Origin: Corynebacterium amycolatum
Lineage (GTDB): Bacteria; Actinomycetota; Actinomycetes; Mycobacteriales; Mycobacteriaceae
Reading direction: 5' to 3'
Length of the DNA stretch: 64,000 nucleotides
Assembly (NCBI RefSeq): GCF_016889425.1
Contig: NZ_CP069513.1
Span: forward strand, 1,240,001-1,304,000
In this document: piece after piece, positions 1-7,700 of the stretch
Layout of the letters: every line of letters begins with the position of its first letter
Numbering within the stretch: position 1 is the first letter of the stretch
Program-made: the position numbers and the translations under genes
The notes under the pieces: model-generated
The model's database searches: none
What the model saw: the letters and a program-made list of their open reading frames with translations, nothing else
What the model was told of the DNA's origin: nothing

Positions 1-306
1 CCTGGATGTTGAAATGTTGAAATAAGGAAGAGGTAGGGAAAATATTTTCGACTAACTCTGAGTGTCAGTTTTCCGAGCTTTAAGCAGCTCGGCGACGTTA
101 TTTGGTGTTTTTAATCCTCGCGTTTAATCTTTCATCGCTCATTTTAATCGAACATGTAGGCGAAGTAAAGGGGGGTAGAGATTCTTGAGAAAATTCTTTC
201 GAATACTGTCGTAGCGTGCACTTCTGTGTGGTCGCGCGCTCTGGGGGGGGGGCAATGTCACCTAGCTCCGCAGCCTCGCTATTCCGGCGCCCAATTCCAC
301 GCATTC

Positions 307-342
307 CAGAGTGACTTGAGTGGCTTAAGTGATTAGAGTGTC
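307..342. repeat. Four imperfect 9-bp direct repeats before ftsE
   Basis: Four consecutive 9-mers, CAGAGTGAC, TTGAGTGGC, TTAAGTGAT and TAGAGTGTC, share the core AGTG in phase. The last copy contains the putative -10 box of ftsE. Confidence 0.7.
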
Positions 343-347
343 TATCT
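311..347 (+). promoter_or_regulatory. Putative leaderless promoter of ftsE
   Basis: A TAGAGT -10-like hexamer at 334-339 lies 8 nt before the ATG at 348. GTGACT at 311-316 is 17 nt upstream and could act as a weak -35. No Shine-Dalgarno sequence precedes the ATG. This fits a leaderless mRNA, which is common in corynebacteria. Confidence 0.5.
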
Positions 348-1037
348 ATGATCACTTTCGACGGGGTTACCAAGTCCTACTCGACTTCTAGCCGACCAGC
401 TCTCGACGATGTTTCAGTCCACATAGATAAAGGTGAGTTTGTCTTTCTTATTGGACCGTCGGGCTCTGGTAAGTCGACATTCCTGCGCCTTATGGTGCGT
501 GAAGAGAAAGTGGATTCAGGAAAACTGACGGTTGCAGACCAGGATTTGACTAAGATCTCTCGCCGCAACATCCCGAAATTGCGTCAAAAGGTGGGGTACG
601 TCTTCCAGGACTTCCGCCTGCTGCAAAAGAAGACCGTGTACGAAAATGTCGCGTTCGCATTGCAGGTTATTGGCAAGCCGAAGGCGAAAATCGACAAAGC
701 TGTTCCGGAAACGCTTGAAATGGTCGGGCTCTCGGGCAAGGAAAATCGCTACCCGCACGAGTTGTCGGGTGGTGAGCAGCAGCGCGTTGCCATTGCTCGC
801 GCCTTCGTCAACCGCCCGCTCATCTTGCTTGCCGACGAGCCCACCGGCAACCTCGACCCAAGCACTTCCGGTGACATCATGCTCTTGCTTGACCGCATCA
901 ATCGCATGGGGACGACCGTTATCGTGTCGACTCACGACAACGATGCCGTCGACTCCATGCGTCGCCGCGTGTTGGAGCTGGAGCTGGGGCGTCTCGTGCG
1001 TGACGACGCCACGGGTGTTTACGGCCTGAACAATTAA
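348..1037 (+). CDS. ftsE: Cell-division ABC ATPase FtsE
   Basis: FtsE is the cytoplasmic ATPase of the FtsEX complex, which controls peptidoglycan hydrolases at the division septum. The 229-residue protein has Walker [10 protein letters not shown] near residues 36-44, the Q-loop FQDFRLL, the signature [14 protein letters not shown], Walker B LILLADEP and the switch His in STHD. Length and motifs are typical of FtsE, including the short C-terminus. ftsX follows after 48 nt on the same strand, so the pair is presumably one transcript. The promoter appears to be leaderless. Confidence 0.96.
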   Translation: MITFDGVTKSYSTSSRPALDDVSVHIDKGEFVFLIGPSGSGKSTFLRLMVREEKVDSGKLTVADQDLTKISRRNIPKLRQKVGYVFQDFRLLQKKTVYENVAFALQVIGKPKAKIDKAVPETLEMVGLSGKENRYPHELSGGEQQRVAIARAFVNRPLILLADEPTGNLDPSTSGDIMLLLDRINRMGTTVIVSTHDNDAVDSMRRRVLELELGRLVRDDATGVYGLNN

Positions 1038-1085
1038 CAGACAGTCCATCGGTAGAAGAACTCATTCGAAAGGTATTACTGACCT

Positions 1086-1988
1086 ATGAAGACTCGCTTT
1101 GTCCTCGGTGAGGCTTTCTCCTCCTTGGGCCGAAACATCACGATGACCATCGCGATGATTATTACGACCGCGGTGTCGTTGGCGCTGCTTGCGACCGGCA
1201 TCCTGGTTACTGAGCAGACCAGCCGCACGAAGGATCTCTATCTCGATCGCGTAGAAGTGCAGATCGAACTGAATGAACAAATCTCCGCCGAGGACCAAAC
1301 TTGCTCCTCGCCGGAGTGTGCTGAGGTCGTCGGCAAGCTTGAAGAGACTGACGGCGTTGATTCGGTGACCTTCCGAAATCGTCAGCAAAACTTTGACCAC
1401 TTCGTGGAGATGTTTAAGGATAGCGACCCCGTGCTCGTAGAAAATGCGACGCCGGAGTCGCTGCCTGCTGTCGTGATGGTGCGTCTGAGCGACCCGACCG
1501 ATGTCAGCCCGCTGGATCCGATTCGGGAGCTGCCACAGGTCGACCACGTTACTGACCAGCATGAAGAGATCGGTACTGCAGCTCAGAACCTGGACTCGGT
1601 GCGAAATGCGACCTTCCTGCTGGCGGCGGTGCAGGCCGTTGCCGCTGTGTTCCTGATTGCGAACATGGTCCAGATTGCGGCGTTCTCGCGTCGTAAGGAA
1701 GTTGAGATTATGCGCATGGTCGGTGCCAGCCGCTGGTTCACACAGGCGCCGTTCGTCCTCGAGGCGGTGATTGCGTCGCTGATTGGTGGTCTGCTGGCCA
1801 TCGGTGCGCTGTTCCTGGGTAAGGCGACGGTCATCGATCCGGCGCTGAGTAACCTGTACAAGGCACAGCTTCTGGCGCCGCTGACCAACGGCGATATTGG
1901 TGTGGTGGCGCCAATCGTGGTCATTATCGGCATGGTCTTTGCTGGGCTTGTTGCGCAGGTCACGCTGCGTTTTTACTCGCGTGACTAG
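1086..1988 (+). CDS. ftsX: Cell-division ABC permease FtsX
   Basis: FtsX is the membrane partner of FtsE and passes ATPase-driven movement to extracellular cell-wall hydrolases or their activators. The 300-residue protein has the expected plan: an N-terminal membrane helix around residues 18-39, an extracellular domain of roughly 130 residues with a Cys pair (CSSPEC, possibly a disulfide), and three C-terminal helices. The cytoplasmic loop RRKEVEIMRMVGAS is typical of FtsX. An AAAGG-like ribosome site precedes the ATG. In many actinobacteria smpB follows ftsX, but here the next gene is ppk2. Confidence 0.95.
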   Translation: MKTRFVLGEAFSSLGRNITMTIAMIITTAVSLALLATGILVTEQTSRTKDLYLDRVEVQIELNEQISAEDQTCSSPECAEVVGKLEETDGVDSVTFRNRQQNFDHFVEMFKDSDPVLVENATPESLPAVVMVRLSDPTDVSPLDPIRELPQVDHVTDQHEEIGTAAQNLDSVRNATFLLAAVQAVAAVFLIANMVQIAAFSRRKEVEIMRMVGASRWFTQAPFVLEAVIASLIGGLLAIGALFLGKATVIDPALSNLYKAQLLAPLTNGDIGVVAPIVVIIGMVFAGLVAQVTLRFYSRD

Positions 1989-2071
1989 GGCTCCAATTAG
2001 GTTTGCGATTAGACCCCTCGGTTAAACCCGGTGAATAGGGTCAGGGCAGGGTGCCAGGTAAGCTGAGGACT

Positions 2072-2977
2072 ATGAATAATGACGACGTCCAGCGCCCACC
2101 GAAGCTCGACAAGAAGGCTTATGAGGCCGAGCTCAAAAAGCTCCAGGCAGAGCTCGTCGAAATGCAGCAGTGGGTGGTAGAAACCGGTGCCCGAATTGTC
2201 ATCGTGATGGAGGGGCGTGACGCTGCCGGCAAGGGGTCGGCTATTAAGCGCATCACGCAGTACCTGAACCCCCGTACCTGTCGCATTGAGGCTCTGCCGG
2301 CTCCGACGAGCCGTGAGCAGGGGCAGTGGTACTTCCAGCGTTATGTCGAAAAGTTGCCGACTGCTGGTGAGATCGTGATTTTCGACCGCTCCTGGTACAA
2401 CCGCGCCGGCGTTGAGCGCGTCATGGGCTTCTGTACCTCGCAGGAGTACCGTCGCTTCCTGCACCAGGCTCCAATCTTCGAGCGTCTGCTGGTTGAAGAC
2501 GGCATTATCCTGCGCAAATACTGGTTCTCCGTGTCGGACGAGGAGCAGGTTGCTCGCTTCAAGTCCCGTCGTGAAGATCCGCTGCGCCGCTGGAAGCTCT
2601 CGCCGATGGACCTGGAGTCCATCACTCGCTGGGAGGACTACTCCCGCGCTAAGGATGAGATGTTCATCCACACCGATATCCCGTCCGCACCGTGGTTCAC
2701 GGTTGAGTCCGAGGACAAGAAGCGCTCGCGTATCAATGTCATCAACCACCTGCTGACCACCATTCCGTACGAGCACATTCAGCGGGATGTTCCGGAAATT
2801 CCGGAGCGTCCGGAGTCTGAGGGGAGCTACGAGCGTCCGCCGCGTACTGAATTCCGCTATGTGCCGGACGTTGCCGCGAAGCTCGAAGCTGACCGTGTGA
2901 AGGGTGCAGGCAAGTCCGATAAGAAGGGCAAGAAGCATAAGAAGCATAAGAAGGACAAGAAGAGCAAGAAGAAGTAG
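2072..2977 (+). CDS. ppk2: Polyphosphate kinase 2 (PPK2 family)
   Basis: PPK2 enzymes use polyphosphate to phosphorylate nucleotides, commonly GDP or ADP, in the cytoplasm. The 301-residue protein carries Walker A GRDAAGKGS, the motif FDRSWYNRAGVERVMGF and the lid-region arginines expected of a single-domain class I PPK2. I chose the ATG at 2072 because the conserved part begins soon after it; an upstream GTG at 2051 is in frame. The last ~20 residues are almost wholly Lys, His and Asp, a highly basic tail that may bind polyphosphate. It stands alone between ftsX and an acyl-CoA enzyme gene. Nucleotide preference cannot be read from the sequence. Confidence 0.92.
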   Translation: MNNDDVQRPPKLDKKAYEAELKKLQAELVEMQQWVVETGARIVIVMEGRDAAGKGSAIKRITQYLNPRTCRIEALPAPTSREQGQWYFQRYVEKLPTAGEIVIFDRSWYNRAGVERVMGFCTSQEYRRFLHQAPIFERLLVEDGIILRKYWFSVSDEEQVARFKSRREDPLRRWKLSPMDLESITRWEDYSRAKDEMFIHTDIPSAPWFTVESEDKKRSRINVINHLLTTIPYEHIQRDVPEIPERPESEGSYERPPRTEFRYVPDVAAKLEADRVKGAGKSDKKGKKHKKHKKDKKSKKK

Positions 2978-3067
2978 CTTCTTTGTTTAGGCATTTCTCG
3001 CCGCCGTCAGTCGTTCCATCAAGCCAGAGCCTTTCCATAGATAGTTATCTGTGTCACACTGGGTGGC

Positions 3068-4195
3068 ATGACTGCTACTGATAACGGTTCTGGCACTGCA
3101 CGCACCGAGGTCAATGAGCCAAAGGTGCTGCGAGAAGTCCACGGGCAATCAGGCCACCTTCGGCTGAACAGGCCGAAGGCGCTTAATTCGCTCGATTTGG
3201 ATATGGTCACCGAGGTCGTCGAGGGGCTCCGCGCATGGCGTGACGACGACTCGGTGGATCACATTGTTGTTTCATCCGGTCACCCCAAGGCGTTTTGTGC
3301 CGGTGGTGACGTGCGCGCAGTTCGGCAGGCTGTGCTCGATGGTGTTCCGGAGCAGGGGGAGAAGTTCTTCCGGGACGAGTACCAGATGAACGCGATGATT
3401 GCGGAATTTGCGCAGTCCAAACCATATATCGCGATTATTGATGGCATCGCTATGGGCGGTGGCCTGGGAGTTTCCATGCACGGCTCCCACCGAATCGTGA
3501 CTGAGCGAGCCAGCGCCTCCATGCCAGAAATGGCAATCGGCTTTGTGCCTGACGTGGGTATTACCTATTTTTCGCAGCATGTGAACACTCAGTTGGGAGG
3601 GCCTTCGCCGGCGATTGCTCGGTTTGCAGGACTGACCGGTTACCGCCTAACTGCGGCGGACATGCTGTGGGCTGGATGGGCAACGCATGCGGTGCCATCC
3701 GCGCAACTGGACGAGTTCGTCGCGGCACTGGACCGAGATGGAATTGATTCGGCGCTTGCGGAGTATGCGCTCGATGTGGACTCGGCTGAGGCTCGTGAAC
3801 TGCTCGGTGAGGCGCAGCTGGCCGAGTGGAGCGATTGCATCGAGGCCTGCTTCGGCGCTGATAGCTGGTTGGAGATTGAGCGTGCTCTCAACGAAGTCGC
3901 AGAGGCTGGCTCCTGTGCGTCGTCAACAGTGGAGACCTTCCGCGATCTGCTGGCACCCGCCAACCCGGAGAGTCTCGTGGCGGCAGTGGAGCTCTATGCA
4001 GCGAACGCGGGTCCGGAGGTTACGCTGCAGGAGGCTCTGAACCGGGAGATGAAGCTCGGCGCTTACATGCGTCAGCACCCCAATTTTGCCGAAGGCGTGC
4101 GGGCGGTTTTGGTGGACAAGGACCGCGACGCCACCTTCAAGCCCGCCTCCGTTCAGGAGGTCGATGTCGAGGGGATTCGTCAGCACCTGAGCTAA
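3068..4195 (+). CDS. 3-hydroxyisobutyryl-CoA hydrolase-like crotonase-fold protein
   Basis: This 375-residue protein belongs to the enoyl-CoA hydratase/isomerase superfamily. Length and motifs match the HIBYL-CoA hydrolase branch (valine catabolism) better than ordinary ~260-residue hydratases. FCAGGDVRAV is the first oxyanion-hole motif, GIAMGGGLGVSMHG the second, and MPEMAIGFVPDVGITYF contains the glutamate and aspartate region characteristic of HIBCH. The long C-terminal helical half is also a HIBCH feature. It has no obvious operon partner; the next gene is convergent. A general enoyl-CoA hydratase role cannot be excluded. Confidence 0.82.
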   Translation: MTATDNGSGTARTEVNEPKVLREVHGQSGHLRLNRPKALNSLDLDMVTEVVEGLRAWRDDDSVDHIVVSSGHPKAFCAGGDVRAVRQAVLDGVPEQGEKFFRDEYQMNAMIAEFAQSKPYIAIIDGIAMGGGLGVSMHGSHRIVTERASASMPEMAIGFVPDVGITYFSQHVNTQLGGPSPAIARFAGLTGYRLTAADMLWAGWATHAVPSAQLDEFVAALDRDGIDSALAEYALDVDSAEARELLGEAQLAEWSDCIEACFGADSWLEIERALNEVAEAGSCASSTVETFRDLLAPANPESLVAAVELYAANAGPEVTLQEALNREMKLGAYMRQHPNFAEGVRAVLVDKDRDATFKPASVQEVDVEGIRQHLS

Positions 4196-4231
4196 ATAAG
4201 ATTGCGCTCAATAGGGCTAAATAGGCCAGTG

Positions 4232-5188
4232 CTAGACAAAGCTGTGGCGGCCAGTCGTCGGCGCGAAATCATCGGCAATCATGGCCGCCAATTCGAGATA
4301 GCTCTGGGTAGTGGCGGGCTGGAGATTGTCCAGCTCGATATTTGCACCATTCGCAATGTGCGGGTCATAGGGGATGACCTGCACTGCGCGGCAGCGCTGG
4401 GCAAATAGTTCGTGCACGGTCTCTGTGGACAGCCCCTGTTTATTTAGCTCGTTGACCACCACGACAGTGGTAGAAACCAGCCGTTCGAAGCCGTGCGCTG
4501 AAAGCCAATCCAACGTCGTCCAGGCGCTTTTCACGCCGTCCAGTGCGGGCGTGGTGACCAGCACCAGGCAATTGGCCGCAGAAAGAATCGAAGCGGCGAT
4601 GGGCTGCGTCAGGCCAGTACCGCAATCAGTCAGGCTCACATTGTAATGACGCCGAAGGATGTCGAGGGCTGCGCAGTATTCACCGTCGGAAAGCGAGATC
4701 GTCGATGTTGGGTTTTGGTCGCTGCCGACAACCTCCAGACGCGATGGAGTGTGAGATGTGTACGCGCGGACCTGCGCATATTTGTCCGTATCCGGGGCTC
4801 GGAGCAGATCGCGAATTGATGCGGGATTGGCCGCGGTGACGCGTGCACCGAGGGTGCCAAAGTCCGGATTCGCGTCGATTGCGACGATTCGGTCACTGCG
4901 CAGGCTTGCAAGCGTGGCGCCCAGGCACATGGTTGTTGACGTTTTGCCGACGCCACCTTTCACGCTGACAACAGCGATGTTGTAGTCACCGTAGATAGGC
5001 TGTCGCGCCCGCTCTATCAGCTCGCGTTGCTTGCGTGCCGACGATGATTCCCGCGGCGAAATTGCGCCCCAGGTAGCCTTATGAACCCAGCTGCGCCAGC
5101 CCGACTGTGGTGCCTGCCGCGAGTTCAGGCTAGCCGCCAAGTCTGAGACGGAAACTGCGTGAGTGACTGCGTGTTTGGTGGAAGTCAT
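4232..5188 (-). CDS. MinD/ParA-like ATPase
   Basis: A 318-residue P-loop ATPase of the MinD/ParA (SIMIBI) class. The deviant Walker A KGGVGKTS is around residues 78-85, followed by a Walker A' aspartate in IDANPDFGTLG and the LTDCGTGLTQ region as Walker B. A basic, Ser-rich N-terminal extension of about 70 residues precedes the fold. No ParB gene or parS site is adjacent, so this is an orphan and not an obvious chromosome-partition gene. Related actinobacterial orphans occur near type VII secretion genes, but none are seen here. The ATG at 5188 is preceded by a GAGGGG ribosome site. The YwiC-like gene lies just upstream on the same strand. Confidence 0.85.
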   Translation of the reverse strand: MTSTKHAVTHAVSVSDLAASLNSRQAPQSGWRSWVHKATWGAISPRESSSARKQRELIERARQPIYGDYNIAVVSVKGGVGKTSTTMCLGATLASLRSDRIVAIDANPDFGTLGARVTAANPASIRDLLRAPDTDKYAQVRAYTSHTPSRLEVVGSDQNPTSTISLSDGEYCAALDILRRHYNVSLTDCGTGLTQPIAASILSAANCLVLVTTPALDGVKSAWTTLDWLSAHGFERLVSTTVVVVNELNKQGLSTETVHELFAQRCRAVQVIPYDPHIANGANIELDNLQPATTQSYLELAAMIADDFAPTTGRHSFV

Positions 5189-5239
5189 AGACTTCGTCCC
5201 CTCCCCAAAATTCCCCAAAGTTTATCCCCGCCGTTGTTT

Positions 5240-6034
5240 TTACCATGCGGCCAGGACCACGGCGAGCCCAAAGACAGCATCGAGAATTCCGACCTGTTTG
5301 GGTGTCCACGGCTTAGCGCGGCGAGCACCGGAGATTGGCATGGCAAAAGACCTGATGAGAAGCCCAATGGCGACAATGGGCACACCGATGCTGATGAGAT
5401 TCCGGTCGCGGAGCAGGATCCACCCGATGATGGCCGCAGCGGTAATGAGGGCGTGGTAGGTGACCGAGCCAATGAGCCACTGTCGGCTGCCGCGTTTGCG
5501 AATCATTGTTTTCACATAGGGCACGGTGCCGACGAAATATCCAGCGTAGATAGCCGCAATTGCCCAGGCTTTCGGGGTTGGCCCGGCGATAATGGGCACC
5601 ATGAGGCTGGCGGCTAGAACAGTGGAGATACCAGAGAGAAGTGAGCGCGGTCGGCGGCGGTAGGTTTCCCAAATAGCGATAGCGGCAAGAGGGGCGATGA
5701 GGGCGACCCAGGTGAGAAGGGAAACGTCGGCAAGCAGAGTGATGCAGCCAGCGACGGCGGTGAGCGCGGTGTATGTGGCGGCGGGTGCCAGATGGCGGCG
5801 TTGGCGACGAGAGCGGAGCCAGACGCTGACGGCGAAGAACGCGAAGTAGCCGAGCAGCCAGGTCGCGGTGACCGAGAGTCCTGTCCATGTGGGGTTGAGC
5901 GCGAGTGCAGTCAGCGGGGGAATGGTGACCATGAACCAAGCGCCGTGCTGGTCCGGAACCCAGCCAGCGGAGCGCTTGTGGTGGGAGCGGCGGGCGGGGC
6001 GGGAAGGACGTGGCTGGCGGGGCTTTTGGCTCAT
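5240..6034 (-). CDS. YwiC-like integral membrane protein
   Basis: A 264-residue membrane protein with a basic, Pro/Arg-rich N-terminus of about 25 residues, then the motif WVPDQHGAWFM, which resembles the PKQHGAW start of YwiC-family proteins, and roughly seven or eight hydrophobic segments. Family function is unknown to me; in Bacillus the founding gene sits near nitrate-respiration genes. I chose the ATG at 6034 because the 24 residues before it in the open frame look non-coding. The ParA-like gene follows after about 50 nt and may be co-transcribed. Confidence 0.75.
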   Translation of the reverse strand: MSQKPRQPRPSRPARRSHHKRSAGWVPDQHGAWFMVTIPPLTALALNPTWTGLSVTATWLLGYFAFFAVSVWLRSRRQRRHLAPAATYTALTAVAGCITLLADVSLLTWVALIAPLAAIAIWETYRRRPRSLLSGISTVLAASLMVPIIAGPTPKAWAIAAIYAGYFVGTVPYVKTMIRKRGSRQWLIGSVTYHALITAAAIIGWILLRDRNLISIGVPIVAIGLLIRSFAMPISGARRAKPWTPKQVGILDAVFGLAVVLAAW

Positions 6035-6135
6035 ACTGCGCATTATAGATTCGTAATTATGTCGGGACTGTATTAGATCCTCATTGAATAAAATGCACAT
6101 GCGCACAAGGCGACAGTGCTAACGTTGAAATCGCA

Positions 6136-6295
6136 TTCTCAGGGCGAGGTGAAATTCCTCACCGGTGGTGAAGCTGCGGCTGACGCAGACAAGTCCACGA
6201 GCGCCCTACCTGTGGCCAGAAGGGTCATCAGGTAGGGGACAAGCAGATTTCGGTTGGAATCCGAAACCGACGGTCATAGTCCGGATGAAAGAGAA
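6136..6295 (+). promoter_or_regulatory. FMN riboswitch (RFN element)
   Basis: The conserved RFN blocks are directly readable: TCTCAGGGCGAGGTGAAATT near 6137-6156, CCGGTGGT near 6162-6169, a central GCCC/GGTC-rich part, GATTTCGGTTGGAATCCG near 6246-6263, and GGTCATAGTCCGGATGAAAG near 6272-6291. TTCTC (6136-6140) can pair with GAGAA (6291-6295) as the closing P1 stem. The ribosome site GGAG starts at 6296, directly after P1, which suggests FMN blocks translation initiation of ribM. No terminator hairpin lies between. Confidence 0.95.
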
Positions 6296-6310
6296 GGAGT
6301 TGAATAATTC

Positions 6311-7030
6311 GTGGAATACGCGTCGGATTTTTTGGTGGGTTTCCTCACTGCACAGCTCAGTGTGGCGGGAGCACCAATCTTAATTCGAGAAATTGTTGGT
6401 AACCTCTTTGGCCTCGCGTGTGCCTTCCTAGGTATGAAACGCAAGGTATGGGCTTGGCCGGTCGGCATTATCGGAAATGCCTTGCTGTTTACCGTCTTCC
6501 TCGGCGGAGTTTTCCACACGCCGCAAAATCTTGATCTCTATGGCCAGGCTGGGCGTCAGGTCATGTTTATCGTCGTCAGTCTCTACGGGTGGTTCAGCTG
6601 GGTCAAGAGCCGCAATCAGAGCGGTGATGAGGTCGCAATTGAGCCGCGGTGGGCGACGGTAACGGAACGCATTGGGATGATTGCCGTGGCTATCTTCGCA
6701 ACAGTGATCTGTGCCAATGTCTTTGAGATGCTGGGCTCGTGGGGGCCATGGGCCGATGCCTGGATTTTCGTCGGTTCGATGCTAGCGACCTGGGGCATGG
6801 CCCGCGGCTGGAACGAATTCTGGCTGATCTGGATTGCCGTTGACGCCGTGGGAGTGCCGTTGCTGCTCAAGGGTGGCTACTACCCGTCAGCAGCGCTGTA
6901 CCTCTTCTACGGATGCTTCGTTATTTGGGGCTTTGTCTCCTGGGTTCGACTCGAGCACCAGCACGACAATAACCAGCAGAAGAGCTCCGAGACCGACCAA
7001 GTACCGGCTTTGGCAGCAGCCGAGCGGTAG
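6311..7030 (+). CDS. ribM: Riboflavin transporter RibM (PnuC family)
   Basis: RibM is a PnuC-fold membrane carrier that takes up riboflavin by facilitated diffusion in corynebacteria. The 239-residue protein has about seven hydrophobic helices. PnuC-like sequence is seen in FGLACAFLGMKRKVWAWPVGIIGNALLF and DLYGQAGRQVMFIVVSLYGWFSW. Its specificity is inferred mainly from the FMN riboswitch immediately upstream; without it, nicotinamide riboside would be a possible substrate. The start is GTG at 6311 with GGAG twelve to fifteen nt upstream. The C-terminal tail is hydrophilic and Gln/Ser rich. Confidence 0.93.
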   Translation: MEYASDFLVGFLTAQLSVAGAPILIREIVGNLFGLACAFLGMKRKVWAWPVGIIGNALLFTVFLGGVFHTPQNLDLYGQAGRQVMFIVVSLYGWFSWVKSRNQSGDEVAIEPRWATVTERIGMIAVAIFATVICANVFEMLGSWGPWADAWIFVGSMLATWGMARGWNEFWLIWIAVDAVGVPLLLKGGYYPSAALYLFYGCFVIWGFVSWVRLEHQHDNNQQKSSETDQVPALAAAER

Positions 7031-7040
7031 GATAGTCCAG

Positions 7041-7700
7041 GTGAGCTTCCGACCAGATAACTCCCGTACCAACCGCGCCCATCAAGCCGAAGAGCGTGCT
7101 CGCAGTCTCGTGCAGGACGTCCTCGACCGCGAGGAGCGGGTACGCAACAATCTGGCCAGCGCTGATGTCGACCCGTGGACGATGCGTTTCGTCGTCGATG
7201 AGTCGATTTCTGAGGGCGCAATCATCACCTGGCGCAATGAGGCCACTCGTGCCCGCCGCATCATGCGCCGCTACGACATTCAACGGGGCTACCGCGAGAA
7301 GTTGCGCGAAGTTGAAAAGCGCATCGATGCCATGTTGCACCTCGCGGAGTCGCTGGAGGAATCGTGGGACGCCGCGGCACACGCTTCAAAGAGGCTTTCC
7401 GACGCGGAGGCCCGCGATGTCGCCGCCTTTGAGCGTGAGCGCGAGCGGCAAAATGACGCGGCAGAGACTAAGCGTCAGCGTGAGGAGAAGGTCCGCAAGT
7501 TCCGTCGGAAAGCGGAAAACATTGCTACCGACGCGTGGGACGCGGGCCGTGACGCGCTGGAGAAGCTGCCGCCACTGTCGTCTTCGTTGAAGGACATTGC
7601 GGCCAAGTTCCGTTCGCGGGGCTCGGAGGAGGAACCGCGCGAGGTACGCCGGGCAACCGCCCGCGACCTACGCAAGGAGCCTCCGCTGCCGGAGGACTAG
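7041..7700 (+). CDS. Charged coiled-coil protein of unknown function
   Basis: A 219-residue protein dominated by Arg, Glu and Ala heptad-like stretches, strongly suggesting long coiled coils around residues 10-170. No membrane segment or signal peptide is seen. I place the start at GTG 7041, ten nt after the ribM stop codon; the longer open frame from 6834 overlaps ribM and is not protein-like there. The close spacing suggests co-transcription with ribM and hence possible indirect FMN control. I recognise no family. The end overlaps the stop of the convergent FUSC gene by 4 nt. Confidence 0.75.
   Translation: MSFRPDNSRTNRAHQAEERARSLVQDVLDREERVRNNLASADVDPWTMRFVVDESISEGAIITWRNEATRARRIMRRYDIQRGYREKLREVEKRIDAMLHLAESLEESWDAAAHASKRLSDAEARDVAAFERERERQNDAAETKRQREEKVRKFRRKAENIATDAWDAGRDALEKLPPLSSSLKDIAAKFRSRGSEEEPREVRRATARDLRKEPPLPED

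Larger units (their letters stand above)
1..347. other. Gene-free region upstream of ftsE
   Basis: No convincing gene is seen here. The stretch is relatively A+T rich. It holds a 7-bp hairpin at 73-92 (CCGAGCT/AGCTCGG, 6-nt loop) without a clear U-tract directly after it, a run of ten G at 243-252, and a four-copy 9-bp repeat just before ftsE. The hairpin could belong to the end of an upstream transcript, but the upstream gene is outside the window and prfB cannot be confirmed. Confidence 0.5.

Noticed and set aside
1..40. Possible end of prfB upstream of ftsE
   Set aside because: No frame gives a release-factor C-terminus; the only open reading is a few codons.
98..373. 91-codon minus-strand frame at the left edge
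   Set aside because: It overlaps the ftsE start, crosses the repeat and G run, has no ribosome site and no recognisable sequence.
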